Origin: Ottowia beijingensis
Lineage (GTDB): Bacteria; Pseudomonadota; Gammaproteobacteria; Burkholderiales; Burkholderiaceae_C
Assembly: GCF_013423955.1 (NCBI RefSeq)
Contig: NZ_JACCKX010000001.1
Coordinates: forward strand, 3,410,001 to 3,474,000
DNA length: 64,000 bases
Reading direction: 5' to 3'
In this document: piece by piece, positions 51,674-63,920 of the stretch
How positions within the stretch are numbered: position 1 is the stretch's first letter
How the letters are laid out: the number at the start of each line of letters is the position of its first letter
Translations under genes and position numbers: made by a program
The notes under the pieces: model-generated
What the model was told of the DNA's origin: nothing
Database searches by the model: none
Seen by the model: the letters and a program-made list of their open reading frames with translations, nothing else

Positions 51674-52707
51674 TCAGGCCAGCGCCGCGCTGCTGCGGGG
51701 CGGGAACCGGAACAGCCCCCAGGTCACGATGGTGATCAATGCCGCCACCAGGCCAAAGACGCCCGCCATGCCGAGCACGCCATCGCTGCCCCAGGACACG
51801 CCTTGCAGGTACAGGCCGGCGCCGAACTTGGGCACCGTCTGCACGGCCATGAACACGATCCAGCGGAACACCCAGGCGGCCACCAGCATCGCCAGGGCGA
51901 ACACCAGCGTCTGCGTGCCGCAAGCCGGGGCGCGCCAAGGCGCCCAGATCATGGCCAGAAGCACCAGGCCGCCGACGATGGAGCCGACCAGCGCCAGCTT
52001 CCAGGCGCCGAACTCGTTGAACAGGCTCACCGCCTCGGTGAACGAGGGCGACTGCCCCGCCAGGCCCAGCACGGCCCAGGCCAGGGCCACCAGCACCAGG
52101 GCAGCGGTCACCCCTTGCGCCAGCCGGCGCGCCAGGGCGAGAGGGCAGCCCGCCAGGCCCTGCGGCATCCAGCGCACCACGAGCAGCACCGCACCCAGCG
52201 TGCCCAGGGCGCCCGTCAACGCCAGGTTGATCGGCAGGAACGGCGTGTGCCACAGCGGACGGGCGCGGATCACCATCATCTCGCCACCGGTGTAGACCAG
52301 CACGCTGAGCGCGCTCAGTGCCAGCAGCACGCCCACGGCGCGCATCAACCCGGCTTGCGCAACCACCAGGCGACGCCGAAACCCAGCGCCAGCATCACGA
52401 AGACCGGCAGCAGGAAGGCGCCCAGCGACATCCAAGACCAGGACGTGGGGTGAGCATAGAAGTGCCAGAAGCGGCCTGGCTGGTGCAGGTCGGCCAGCAG
52501 CGACACGGGCGCCGCAATACTGGCGACCAGCAGCACAACCACCGCCGCCGGTAGCAGGCGGGCGCGGTCGGTGCCGGCCGGCGCGAAAGCCAGCCAGGCA
52601 GCCAGCAGCGCCGCGGTGGTGGCGATGCCGATCAGGAAGAAATACTGCACCGCCCAGGGCAGCCAAGCGGCTTCGTAGGCGGGGGTCAGCAACTCGATGA
52701 TGTTCAT
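51674..52707 (-). CDS. ttrC: TtrC, NrfD-like membrane subunit (frameshifted)
   Basis: About 344 residues when repaired, eight to nine helices. NIIELLTPAYEAAWLPWAVQYF, SLLADLHQPGRFWHFYAHPT and WRIVF-like VFRWIVFMAVQTVPKFGAGL match NrfD/TtrC quinol-oxidising anchors. Frame breaks near 52353 (one lost G between LRKPG and LMRAVGVL). Passes electrons from quinol to TtrB. ttrA starts 16 bases after its stop. Confidence 0.85.
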
Positions 52708-52726
52708 GGCTGTTCTCCTTGTCGGC

Positions 52727-53500
52727 TCAGTTGGCCGCCACGCGCACACCGGCCTGGCCGTCGATGCCACTGACAAACTGCTCGGGCAGGCCGATGTAGA
52801 ACACATGCGGGCGGGTCGCCAGGTCGGGCTTGAGCACCTTCACGTCGTCCTTGTGCTCGCGCAGCAGGGTGGCCACTTCGCTGGCCGGGTCGTTCAGGTT
52901 GCCGATCTTGCGGGCGCCGCCGACGCAGCTTTCCACGCACGCGGGCAGCAGGCCCACCTCCAGCCGGTGCTCGCAGAACGTGCACTTGTCGGCAGTCTGC
53001 GTCTCGTGGTTGATGAAACGCGCGTCGTACGGGCAGGCCTGCACGCAGTAGCCGCAGCCCACGCAGCGTTCGTTGTCCACCAGCACCACGCCGTCGGTGC
53101 GCTGGAAAGTGGCCTGCACCGGGCACACCGGCACGCAGGGCGGGTTGTCGCAGTGGTTGCACAGGCGCGGCAGGCTCACCATGGCGGGCGGTGCGCCTTG
53201 CACCTTGGTATCCACCTCGTACTGCAGCACCGTGGTGCGGAACTGGCCGAGCGGAGGCAGGTTCTCCATCGAGCAGCTCACGGTGCAGGCCTGGCAGCCG
53301 ATGCAGCGGCGGATGTCCACCAGCATGCCGTAGCGCTTGCCGTCGGCGCCGGGGCGGCGCGCGGGCTGACTGCCGATGGCGGCCTCGGCCGGATCGGCCG
53401 CGACCACCATGCCGGTGGCCGTGACGCCGAAGCCCAGCAAGGCGCGAAGCAGGCCGCGCTTGCTGGTCGACGGGGTGGCGGGAGGGGTTGGAATGGTCAT
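52727..53500 (-). CDS. ttrB: TtrB, four-cluster ferredoxin subunit
   Basis: 257 residues. N-terminal export/twin-Lys leader (STSKRGLLRALLGFGVTATG), then four cysteine clusters: CIGCQACTVSC, CNHCDNPPCVPVCP, CVGCGYCVQACP and CTFCEHRL with CVESC. Wires electrons from TtrC to TtrA. ATG at 53500 preferred to an upstream start because it gives a clean leader. First gene of ttrBCA, divergent from ttrSR. Confidence 0.9.
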   Translation of the reverse strand: MTIPTPPATPSTSKRGLLRALLGFGVTATGMVVAADPAEAAIGSQPARRPGADGKRYGMLVDIRRCIGCQACTVSCSMENLPPLGQFRTTVLQYEVDTKVQGAPPAMVSLPRLCNHCDNPPCVPVCPVQATFQRTDGVVLVDNERCVGCGYCVQACPYDARFINHETQTADKCTFCEHRLEVGLLPACVESCVGGARKIGNLNDPASEVATLLREHKDDVKVLKPDLATRPHVFYIGLPEQFVSGIDGQAGVRVAAN

Positions 53501-53674
53501 TGCGTAGGGTCCCTTCAAGACGCTTTTCAGCGCGTGCCCCAATATAGGAACCAATAACCCCACCGCCAATCGGGTGAATGAATGAGGTCGCTAGACGCTT
53601 TTCCCTATTGCCGACCGGGTTACTCGGAATTGAAATGGGTGTGATGGTTTTCTTCGTTCCTGTTCGCGCGCAGC

Positions 53675-55453
53675 GTGCCGGCTTTGCTGGGTGCGTGGCT
53701 GTGCTGCTGGGCTGCGCTGGCCTGGGCGCAGGGCGGTGGCACGGTGCGGATCGGCGTGCTGGCCTACCTGGGTGCCGACGCCGCGGTGGAGGAATGGACG
53801 CCGGTGGCCACCCAGTTGCGCCGCGCCTTGCCGGGGCGTGCGGTCGAGCTGATCTCGCTGGACCACGCGGCGCTCAACGAAGCGGCGCAAGCACGTCGCG
53901 TCGACTTCATCATCACCAACCCGGGGCACTATGTCGAACTCGAATCGCGCCTGGGCGCCTCGCGCATCCTGACGCTGCAAACGGGCAGCACGCTGCCGAC
54001 CTCGGCGTGGCAGGCGGTGGGCGCGGCGGTGGTCACCCTGGCGGGCAACCCGCAGGTGCAGCGGCTGGCCGATCTGCGCGGGCAGCGCGTGGCCGTGGTC
54101 GGCAAGGAGGCGTTCTCCGGCTACCAGCTGGTGTGGCGCGAGCTGGCGGCGGAGGGCATCGACCCTGCCAGCGATCTGCGGCAGCTGCTGGTGGTCGGCT
54201 TGCCGATGGACCGCGTCCTGGAGGCCGTGGCCAGCGGCGCAGCCGATGCCGGCTTCGTGCGAGCCTGCATGGTCGAGAGCCGGCCGGAGTGGCGCCAGCG
54301 CTTTCGCGTGGTGGCGCCACGGCCGGAGATGGGCTTTGCCTGCGCCACCTCCACCCGCGTCTATCCCAACTGGCCCATCGCCACGCTGCGCCACACCGAC
54401 CCGGCGCTGGCACGTGCCGTCACCATCGCCTTGCTGGAAATGCGCGCAGGCGACAGCCCGATCACCTGGACCGTGCCGGCCGATTACCAGTCGGTGCACG
54501 AGATGCAGCGCGAGCTGAAGATCGGCCCCTATGCCAACCTGCGCGTGCCCACGCTGACGGCGCTGGCGCAGCGCTACTGGCCGTGGCTGGCGGGGTTGCT
54601 GGGCCTGATCGCGCTGGGCGGTGTCTACACCCTGCACGTGGAGCGTCAGGTGCAGGCGCGCACCGCCGATCTGCGCCAGGCGGCGCGTGAACGCGAGGAG
54701 CTGGAAGCACGCCTGCGCCAGAGCCGCGAGCAGGCCGAGCACATGGCGCGGCTGTCGGTGCTGGGCGAGCTCTCCGGTACGCTGGCGCACGAGCTGAACC
54801 AGCCGCTGGCGGCCATCGGCAACTATGCGCAAAGCCTGATCCGCCGCGTCGACCAGCAGCGCCTGAGCCCCGACGCCGCGCGGGAAGCCGCCAGCGAGAT
54901 GGCCGGCCAGGCCGAGCGCGCCGCCGGCGTGCTCAGCCGCATCCGCGCCTTCGCCAGGAAGCGTGTGGCGCAGCGGCAGGTGGTCGACCCGGTGGCGCTG
55001 GTGCATGAGGCCGTGGCCCTGTTTCGCGGCATGCAGGTGCACGCGCCGCCGGTCGACGTCGTGGACAAACTGCCGGCGGGCACCATGCTCACCGTCGATG
55101 CGCTGCAGGTGCAGCAGGTGCTGCTCAACCTGTTGAAGAACGGCTGGGACGCCACGCGCCATCTGCCCGCCGAGCGGCAGCAACTCACCGTCACGCTGCG
55201 GCGCGACACGAGTGGCGTGCACATTGCCGTGCGCGATCGCGGAGAACCGCTGTCGACTGGGCAACAATCGCACCTGTTCGAACCCTTCTTCACCACCAAG
55301 GCCGATGGCATGGGCCTGGGCCTGTCGATCTGCCGCAGCATCGCCGAAGCCCATGGCGGCCGGCTGGATGCCAGCGCTGCCGAGGACGGCCTCGGCCTGC
55401 AATTCACCCTGACCCTTCCCGACGATGACCGAAACCCCACCCGTGGTGCCTGA
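53675..55453 (+). CDS. ttrS: TtrS, tetrathionate sensor histidine kinase
   Basis: 592 residues. Signal peptide from the GTG at 53675 (PALLGAWLCCWAALAWAQ), a PhnD-like periplasmic binding domain (GTVRIGVLAYLGADAAVEEW ... IITNPGHYVELE), one membrane helix near residue 310 (WLAGLLGLIALGGVYTL), coiled coil, then HisKA with the phosphorylated His in GELSGTLAHELNQPLAAIGN and HATPase motifs LLKNGWDA and GMGLGLSICRSI. Matches the architecture of TtrS. The start codon is weakly supported: no clear ribosome site. Confidence 0.9.
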   Translation: MPALLGAWLCCWAALAWAQGGGTVRIGVLAYLGADAAVEEWTPVATQLRRALPGRAVELISLDHAALNEAAQARRVDFIITNPGHYVELESRLGASRILTLQTGSTLPTSAWQAVGAAVVTLAGNPQVQRLADLRGQRVAVVGKEAFSGYQLVWRELAAEGIDPASDLRQLLVVGLPMDRVLEAVASGAADAGFVRACMVESRPEWRQRFRVVAPRPEMGFACATSTRVYPNWPIATLRHTDPALARAVTIALLEMRAGDSPITWTVPADYQSVHEMQRELKIGPYANLRVPTLTALAQRYWPWLAGLLGLIALGGVYTLHVERQVQARTADLRQAAREREELEARLRQSREQAEHMARLSVLGELSGTLAHELNQPLAAIGNYAQSLIRRVDQQRLSPDAAREAASEMAGQAERAAGVLSRIRAFARKRVAQRQVVDPVALVHEAVALFRGMQVHAPPVDVVDKLPAGTMLTVDALQVQQVLLNLLKNGWDATRHLPAERQQLTVTLRRDTSGVHIAVRDRGEPLSTGQQSHLFEPFFTTKADGMGLGLSICRSIAEAHGGRLDASAAEDGLGLQFTLTLPDDDRNPTRGA

Positions 55454-56069
55454 GTGGCAGATTCATCTGGTCGACGACGACGCCGCGTTCCGCCGCTCGC
55501 TGGTGTTCCTGCTCGAATCCATGGGCTGGCCCGTGCAGGCCCACGCGTCGGCAGCCGACTACCTCGACGCCGGCCTGCCTGCGCTCGAGCAGACCGGGTG
55601 CCTGCTGCTGGACGTGCGCATGCCGGGCATGAGCGGGCTGGAACTGCAGCAGGCCCTGATCGCGCGCGGCTGCCATCTGCCCATCGTTTTCATCACCGGC
55701 CATGGCGACGTGGAACTGGCGGTGCAGGCCATGAAGCGCGGCGCGTTCGACTTTCTGGAAAAACCGTTCAAGGACCAGCGCCTGCTGGATGTGGTGTCGG
55801 CCGCCCTGCGCCAGCGCGAGGCCGACCTGGTGTCCAGCGAACGCGCGCAGCAGGCCGGCGACCGCCTGGCGCGCCTGTCGCCGCGCGAGGCGGAAGTGGC
55901 GCGGCTGGTGGCGCAAGGCCTGCCGAACAAGCTGGTGGCGCGCGAGCTGGACATCAGCGAAAAGACCGTGCACATCCACCGCCAGCACGTGATGGAAAAG
56001 GCCGAGGTGGGCAGCGCCGCCGAACTGGCGCGCCTGATGCTGCAGGCCGACCCCACGGCGCTCGATTGA
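55425..56069 (+). CDS. ttrR: TtrR, LuxR-type response regulator
   Basis: 214 residues. Receiver domain with the acceptor Asp in LLLDVRMPGMSG and conserved Lys in FLEKPFKDQ; C-terminal LuxR HTH (LSPREAEVARLVAQGLPNKL, ISEKTVHIHRQHVMEK). Overlaps ttrS by 29 bases. Expected to activate the divergent ttrBCA operon on tetrathionate. Confidence 0.92.
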   Translation: MTETPPVVPEWQIHLVDDDAAFRRSLVFLLESMGWPVQAHASAADYLDAGLPALEQTGCLLLDVRMPGMSGLELQQALIARGCHLPIVFITGHGDVELAVQAMKRGAFDFLEKPFKDQRLLDVVSAALRQREADLVSSERAQQAGDRLARLSPREAEVARLVAQGLPNKLVARELDISEKTVHIHRQHVMEKAEVGSAAELARLMLQADPTALD

Positions 56070-56103
56070 GGCGCCCGCGCGGTCGCGCGTCAGGGCAGGG
56101 TGC

Positions 56104-57320
56104 TCAGCCGCCGATGCCCGGCCAGCGCCGGCGCAGCCACAGCCAGGCCAGCAGCCCCACGGCCATGAAGGCGGTCGACATGATGGCCAGCCCGAGTGCC
56201 GAATGCATGACCAGCGGCGCCACGACGCCGGCCACGATGCCGTTGGCCGTGGAGCCGACCACGGCCTGCAGCGACGACGCCATGCCGCGCCGCGCCGGGT
56301 ACAGATCGAGCACCAGCAGCGTGACCACCGGCACCATCAGCGCCCAGCCGAAGGCGAACACCGTGACCGGCCACAGCGACCACCAGGCGTTCGGCGTCAG
56401 CACGGCGTTGGCCACCACGTTGATGGCCGACACGCCCAGCATGATGCGAAAGCCCTGCATGATCTGGTTCTTCGGCTTGACCTTGCCCGCCATGCGCCCC
56501 GACAGCCACGAGCCGGCCATGATGCCGCCGATGGACAGCACGAAGAACCAGAAGAACTGCGTTGGCCGCAGTTGCAGGATGTCGCCCAGGAACGCCGGCG
56601 CCGACAGCACGTAGAGGAACAGGCCGTTGAACGGCACGCCCGAGGCCAGCGCCAGCAGCAGAAAGCGCGCGTCGGTCAGCAGCTGCCAGTAGCCACGCAT
56701 CAAGTTGCGAACCTGGAACGGCTGGCGGTCCTGCACGTGCAGGGTTTCGGGCAGCAGGCGCCAGTTGGCCAGCCACAGCACCACGCCCACGCCGACCAGA
56801 AACCAGAAGATCGAGTGCCAGTCCAGGTACTCGGCGATCACCCGCCGATGATGGGCGCCACCGCCGGCGCCACGCCGAAATAGATGGTGACCTGGCTCAT
56901 CACGCGCTGCGCCTCGGAGGGCGGGAACATGTCGCGGATGACGGCGCGCGAGACCACGATGCCGGCGCCCGTCGACAGGCCCTGCAGCGCGCGGAAGAAG
57001 ATGAGCTGCCCCACGTTCTGCGCCAGCGCACAGCCCAGCGAGGCCACGGTGAACATCGCCAGCCCCCACAGGATCACCGGCCGGCGGCCGAAGCTGTCGG
57101 ACAGCGCACCGTGGAACAGGTTCATGAAGGCGAAGCCGAACAGATAGGCCGACAGTGTCTGCTGCATCTGCACCGGCGTGGCATTCAGCGACTGGGCGAT
57201 GGCCGAGAAAGCCGGGATGTAGGTGTCGATCGAGAACGGCCCCAGCATGCCCAGCACTGCCAGCAGAATGGCCAGCGCCCAGCGCGGGGCGGTCCAGAGT
57301 TTGGCGGCGTCGGGGTTCAT
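56104..57320 (-). CDS. Bcr/CflA-type MFS drug exporter (frameshifted)
   Basis: About 405 residues when repaired, 12 helices. MLGPFSIDTYIPAFSAIAQ and GALSDSFGRRPVILWGL (MFS motif A) plus LQGLSTGAGIVVSRAVIRD are typical of Bcr/CflA drug:H+ antiporters. Break near 56840: one lost G after APIIGG. Located beside the ttr locus without apparent link. Confidence 0.87.
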
Positions 57321-57359
57321 GTCAGGAGGAACTTGACCGGACGCCGAAGGTGCAGAAAC

Positions 57360-57412
57360 CCGCAGAGGACGCAGAAGAAGACCAAAATGGTTTTCTTCTG
57401 CGTCCTCTGCGG
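57360..57412. repeat. Long near-perfect palindrome between rpoD and the exporter gene
   Basis: CCGCAGAGGACGCAGAAGAA at 57360-57379 is the exact reverse complement of 57393-57412, with 13 bases between. Followed by another CTCTGCG-rich stretch. Could end transcription of rpoD on the minus strand; no T run. Confidence 0.7.
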
Positions 57413-57455
57413 AACCTCTGCGTGCTCTGCGTCCGGCTGTTCGGTTTCTAGGGCG

Positions 57456-59774
<2,319 letters not shown>

Positions 59775-60073
59775 CAATCAACCTCTGGTCGTTGGAGTGC
59801 TCAGCGCACGAACGCGATGGGGCGTCGCACGGCGGACACTCGGTCAGGCAAAAAAGAAAAGCGAGGTGGCAACGGCGCGCCGATGGGGCAGTCTGGCGGC
59901 AGCGCACGGTCAGGGGCAAGATGGTTGGGCGAACATTTGGGGTGCAGTCCTTGCGGTATCTTGGCCGTCCCTGGGGAAGGGGCGCGCATGACGCTGTGCG
60001 CGTGGCCGGGCCGGAGGTGCTGCTGTCGCTCTTGCCGGTGACAAGCCTTTAATTATAGCGTGAAGCGCCGATT
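59775..60073 (-). other. dnaG-rpoD intergenic region
   Basis: About 300 bases. No convincing gene. It must hold the rpoD promoter, but no strong -35/-10 pair stood out by eye. Confidence 0.4.
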
Positions 60074-61895
60074 TCAAGGGTTGCCGGCGCCCGGCGCGTC
60101 GGCATCCGTCAACTGGCGCAGCAGCGCCTGGTAACGCGGCAGATCGCCCGCCGCCAGGGCGTCGTCCATGCGGCGCTTGAGTTGCTCGCGCCGCTCGGTG
60201 CCCAGAATGCCGTGCAATTCGTCGGGCTCCGACACGATGTCGGGCGGCAGCTTGGCCACTTCGTCGACGGCAAAGGCCTCGTGCTCGTGGCCGCGCAAGG
60301 CTTCGCGCAGCGCGCTCCAGGGCTGGGGGCCATGGTCCAGCGCCTGCCCGGCCAGCCAGGTGAACAGCGGGCCGTGCGGCGGCGGCAGGTCGCACAGCAG
60401 CACGTGTTCGTCCTGGCTCAGGCGGTCCCAGGCGCTGGCCTCTGTCAGCACGATCTGCAGCGCGCGGCTGGCGCGGCTGGCGGGCTGGCCGCGCAGGTGG
60501 CGGCGGGGCGGGGCGGCTTTTTCAGGCCTCTTAGGGCTGTAGTGGCCGTCAGTCGGGCGCGGGTAGCTCTTTTTCATAGCTTCTGCGTGGCGCGCGGCGG
60601 ATGTCCCACAGCTGCTCCAGCTCATGCACGCCGATCTGCACCTGCGCCGCGATCTCGCCCAGCAGCTGCTGTGCCAGCGTGCCGGGCGGCAGCAGCTGCC
60701 ACAACGGCCGGGCATTGGCGGCGAAGTGCGACCGGCCCTCCGCCGTCTCCATGTCGCAGTCTTCGGCCGCGGCTTCCAGCAAAAAGCGCGACAGGGGCAC
60801 GGCGCCTTTCACGGCGTCGGCAAAGGCATCGCTGCCTTCGGCGCGGATGAAGCTGTCGGGGTCGTGCTCGGGCGGCAGGAACAGGAACTTGACGCTGCGC
60901 GTGTCGGTGGCCAGGGGCAGGGCGGCCTCCAGCGCCTTGCGTGCGGCGCGGCGGCCGGCGGCGTCGCCGTCGAAGCTGAACACGATCTGCTCGGTGAAGC
61001 GGAACAGCTTGTGCACGTGCTCGGGCGTGCAGGCCGTGCCCAGCGTGGCCACGGCGTTGCCGAAGCCGAGCTGGGCCAGCGCCACCACGTCCATGTAGCC
61101 TTCGGTGACCAGGGCGTAGCCGTAGTCGCGCAGGGCGGCGCGGGCCTCGAACAGGCCGTACAGCTCGCGGCCCTTGTGGAACACCGGGGTTTCGGGCGAA
61201 TTCAGGTATTTGGGCTTCTCGTCGCCCAGCACGCGGCCGCCGAAGCCGATGACTTCGCCCTTGACGCTCCGGATGGGGAACATTATGCGGTCGCGGAAGC
61301 GGTCGTAGCGCTTGTCGGCGTCGTCCTCTCCGACGATGACCAGGCCGCTTTCAGCCAGTAGCGGATCGGTGTAGTCGGGGAACACGCTGGCCAGCGTGCG
61401 CCAGCCTTCGGGCGCGTAGCCCAGGCCGAAGTCGCGCGCCACGGCGCCCGACAGGCCGCGCTTTTTCAGGTAATCGATGGCGCGGGGGCTGTCCTTGAGG
61501 TGCCTCTTGTAGGCTTCGCCCGCGCGCGACAGCACGTCGGTGAGGGTGTGGCGCTTTTCGGTTTCCTGCGCGGCGCGGGCGCGCTCGGCGGGGCTGCGAT
61601 CGTCCTCGGGCACCTGCATGCCGTACTGCTGGGCCAGCTCGTGCACCACCTCGACGAAGCCGGCGCCGGTGTGGTCCATCAGGAAGCCGATGGCGTTGCC
61701 GTTCTTGCCGCAGCCGAAGCAGTGGTAGAACTGCTTGGACGGGCTGACGGTGAACGAGGGCGATTTCTCGCTGTGGAACGGGCACAGGCCCGAGAAGTTG
61801 GCCCCGGTCTTCTTCAACTGCACGTAGCGGCCGACGATCTCGACCACGTCGGCGCGCGCCAGAAGCTCCTGGATGAAATGCTGGGGGATGGCCAC
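60074..61895 (-). CDS. dnaG: DNA primase DnaG (frameshifted)
   Basis: About 607 residues. Zinc-binding domain CPFHSEKSPSFTV with CFGCGKNGNAI (Cys/His set complete), catalytic core FPIRSVKGEVIGFGGRVLGD, TOPRIM motifs LVTEGYMDVV and FSFDGDAAGRRAA, and a C-terminal helicase-binding domain beginning near 60420. The frame changes near 60575-60590 in the linker before the C-terminal domain, where GAAGCTATGAAAAAGAGC resembles the window's repeat; this one needs one base removed or two added. GTG start at 61895. Macromolecular-synthesis order dnaG-rpoD is conserved. Confidence 0.92.
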
Positions 61896-61982
61896 GCGGC
61901 TATTCTGACCGATGGCCTGTGGTGGGCGATGGCCAGGAAACCATCAAGAATGCTTGATTGGCACCAAGTCTCAGACCGTGTT

Positions 61983-62056
61983 GTGGGAGCGGGCTTGCCC
62001 GCGATCCGGCGGCTTGATCGCCACCAACGCCTGATCGCGGGCAAGCCCGCTCCCAC
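61983..62056. repeat. REP-type inverted pair, copy 5
   Basis: GTGGGAGCGGGCTTGCCCGC at the left and its complement ending CCCGCTCCCAC at 62056. Lies upstream of dnaG in a 349-base gene-free gap (61896-62244). Confidence 0.85.
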
Positions 62057-62110
62057 ACAGCAGATGAGGGTCGTGCGTCATCGGAGACTTGTTGCCGATC
62101 AAGCAAGAAT

Positions 62111-62191
62111 GATAGCTGCTAGCGCTCGTCAGATAATGATTTCAGGTGTTTTATGCTTGAAACCATTGCTGGACGAGCGCAGGCCACTATC
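62111..62191. repeat. 82-base two-tier hairpin element, copy D
   Basis: Outer arms GATAGCTGCTAGCGCTCGTC and GACGAGCGCAGGCCACTATC (a few mismatches); inner arms GATTTCAGGTG and GCTTGAAACC. Most diverged of the four copies. Confidence 0.8.
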
Positions 62192-62244
62192 AAAACAAAA
62201 GCATCGCCAGCATGGCAGGCGGCGAGGCAGGGGCGCTCGACCGC

Positions 62245-62694
62245 TCAGGCCGCGCTGGTCTTCACGCGCAGCATCAGCTGCACGTCCTGCACCTGCAGGC
62301 CGGCGGGCAGGGTGTCGATGCCCGACACCTGAAGACGCACACCGGGCGGCAGGTCGTGCACCTGGCCGGTTTCCACATCCACCCAATGCGGGTGCAGCGT
62401 AGGGTTGCTGTCGTACACCACGGCGCCGGTGCCGCTGTGCAGCTCGCGCAGCAGGCCGGCCTCGGCAAACTGCGCCAGCGTGGCGTAGACGGTGGCGCGC
62501 GAGATCGGGGTGGCGTCCACATCGGCCACGGTCGGCGCGCCGCCGTGCAAGGTCTTGACCACCTGCTCGGCCGTCAGGTGCACGGGCTGCGCAAACATCA
62601 CCGCCGCCACGGCCAGGCGCTGGCGCGTGGGCTGCAGGCCTGCACTGCGCAGGCGCTGCACCAGGTCCAGGTCGGGCGCGGGGCGGCGGTTCAT
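62245..62694 (-). CDS. Fur-family regulator without structural-zinc cysteines
   Basis: 149 residues. Fur winged helix: LQPTRQRLAVAAVMFAQPVHLTAEQVV, then ISRATVYATLAQFAEAGLL, and the metal-site region HPHWVDVETGQVHDLP. The CxxC zinc motifs of Fur/PerR are absent; in fact no cysteine is seen. This resembles Irr-like members, which sense heme or peroxide. It lies 10 bases downstream of the cytochrome c peroxidase gene on the same strand, so co-transcription and control of that peroxidase are likely. Confidence 0.87.
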   Translation of the reverse strand: MNRRPAPDLDLVQRLRSAGLQPTRQRLAVAAVMFAQPVHLTAEQVVKTLHGGAPTVADVDATPISRATVYATLAQFAEAGLLRELHSGTGAVVYDSNPTLHPHWVDVETGQVHDLPPGVRLQVSGIDTLPAGLQVQDVQLMLRVKTSAA

Positions 62695-62704
62695 GCCGTC
62701 GATC

Positions 62705-63742
62705 TTACTTCTTCATCGGCGCCACGATGGGCGCGAACGGGTCGGGGCGCGGCGTCTTGTCGCTCGACACCGGCAGGATCGGCAGCGTGATCTGCGGCTG
62801 GTCGCCGGTCAGCGTCTTCAGGAAGGCGACGATCTGCGCGTTTTCTTCCTTCGTGTAGGTGCGGCCCAGCTGCAGGCGGCCCATGATGTCGACGGCCTCG
62901 GTCAGCGTCTTGGCGGCGCCGTCGTGGAAGTAGGGGTAGGTCAGCTCCACGTTGCGCAGCGTCGGCACCTTGAAGGTGAAGCGGTCGATCTCGTTGCCGG
63001 TCACGGCCGAGCGGCCCTCGGCCGGGTGGTCGGTCTTGTAGGCCTGCACCACGCCCATCTTCATGAACATGTTGCCGCCCGCGTTGGGGCCGTTATGGCA
63101 GGCCACGCAGCCGGTGGATTTGAACAGCTCGTAGCCCTTCAGCTCGACGTCGGTGATGGCCTTGTTGTCGCCCTTCAGCCACTTGTCGAAGCGCGAGTTG
63201 GGGGTGACCAGGGTGGATTCGAAGGTGGCCAGCGCGTCGGTGACCTGCTTGATGTCGATCTTGTCGACCTTGTAGATGCTCTTGAACTCTTCCACATAGC
63301 CCGGGATGGACTGCAGCGTGGCTACGGCGGCGGCGTGCGTGGAGTTCATCTCGATCGGGTTCTCGATGGGGCCGCCGGCCTGGTCGGCCAGGTCCTTGGC
63401 GCGGCCGTCCCAGAACTGGGCGATGTTGAGCACGGCGTTGAGCACGGTGGGCGAGTTGATGCCGCCCTTCTGCCAGCGGTCACCCACCGAGGCGGCCACG
63501 TTGTCGGAGCCGCCCATGCTGAGGTTGTGGCACGAGTTGCACGAGATGAAGCCCGAGCGCGACAGGCGCGGGTCGAACCACAGCTTCTTGCCCAGCTGCA
63601 CCTTGGCCGGATCGGTCACCTTGGCCGGCTCGATGGGCTGGATCGGCTCGTCGCGCGGCTTCTGGGCCTGCGCCTGGAACCCGACCGCCAGGGCGAGGGC
63701 AGCGGCCAGGGCGGCGGCGGAAAGGGGCTTCAGCTTCTTCAT
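62705..63742 (-). CDS. Di-heme cytochrome c peroxidase
   Basis: 345 residues. Signal peptide 1-27, heme 1 Cys68-Asn-Ser-Cys71-His72 and heme 2 Cys212-Val-Ala-Cys215-His216, plus NSPTVLNAVLNIAQFWDGRA and VPTLRNVELTYPYFHDGA, all diagnostic of the bacterial CCP/MauG family. Reduces H2O2 to water in the periplasm using cytochrome c. An FNR-like box lies upstream. Adjacent Fur-like regulator. Confidence 0.94.
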   Translation of the reverse strand: MKKLKPLSAAALAAALALAVGFQAQAQKPRDEPIQPIEPAKVTDPAKVQLGKKLWFDPRLSRSGFISCNSCHNLSMGGSDNVAASVGDRWQKGGINSPTVLNAVLNIAQFWDGRAKDLADQAGGPIENPIEMNSTHAAAVATLQSIPGYVEEFKSIYKVDKIDIKQVTDALATFESTLVTPNSRFDKWLKGDNKAITDVELKGYELFKSTGCVACHNGPNAGGNMFMKMGVVQAYKTDHPAEGRSAVTGNEIDRFTFKVPTLRNVELTYPYFHDGAAKTLTEAVDIMGRLQLGRTYTKEENAQIVAFLKTLTGDQPQITLPILPVSSDKTPRPDPFAPIVAPMKK

Positions 63743-63831
63743 GGGGACTCCTTCGGTTGGTGAACCAGTGCGAACTGGACAGCATCCAGATCATGTAACA
63801 GCGATTGTGTCCGGCATACCCGGTGGAGATA

Positions 63832-63845
63832 TTGCGATGGATCAA
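63832..63845 (-). promoter_or_regulatory. Possible FNR-type box upstream of the peroxidase gene
   Basis: TTGCG-ATGG-ATCAA (plus strand) matches TTGAT-N4-ATCAA at eight of ten positions, about 96 bases before the peroxidase start and also upstream of the divergent acyl-CoA synthetase gene. Bacterial CCP genes are commonly FNR/Anr-controlled. Confidence 0.4.
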
Positions 63846-63920
63846 CCCCAGGGCGTTCAGCTCCTGTCAGTCCGCCGTGAGGGGCTGGGTATCATTTGCC
63901 GAACCACAAGGAGACCCGTC

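Noticed and set aside
53644..53674. ATG at 53644 as the ttrS start
   Set aside because: It is not in frame with the TtrS product; the in-frame GTG at 53675 starts a good signal peptide.
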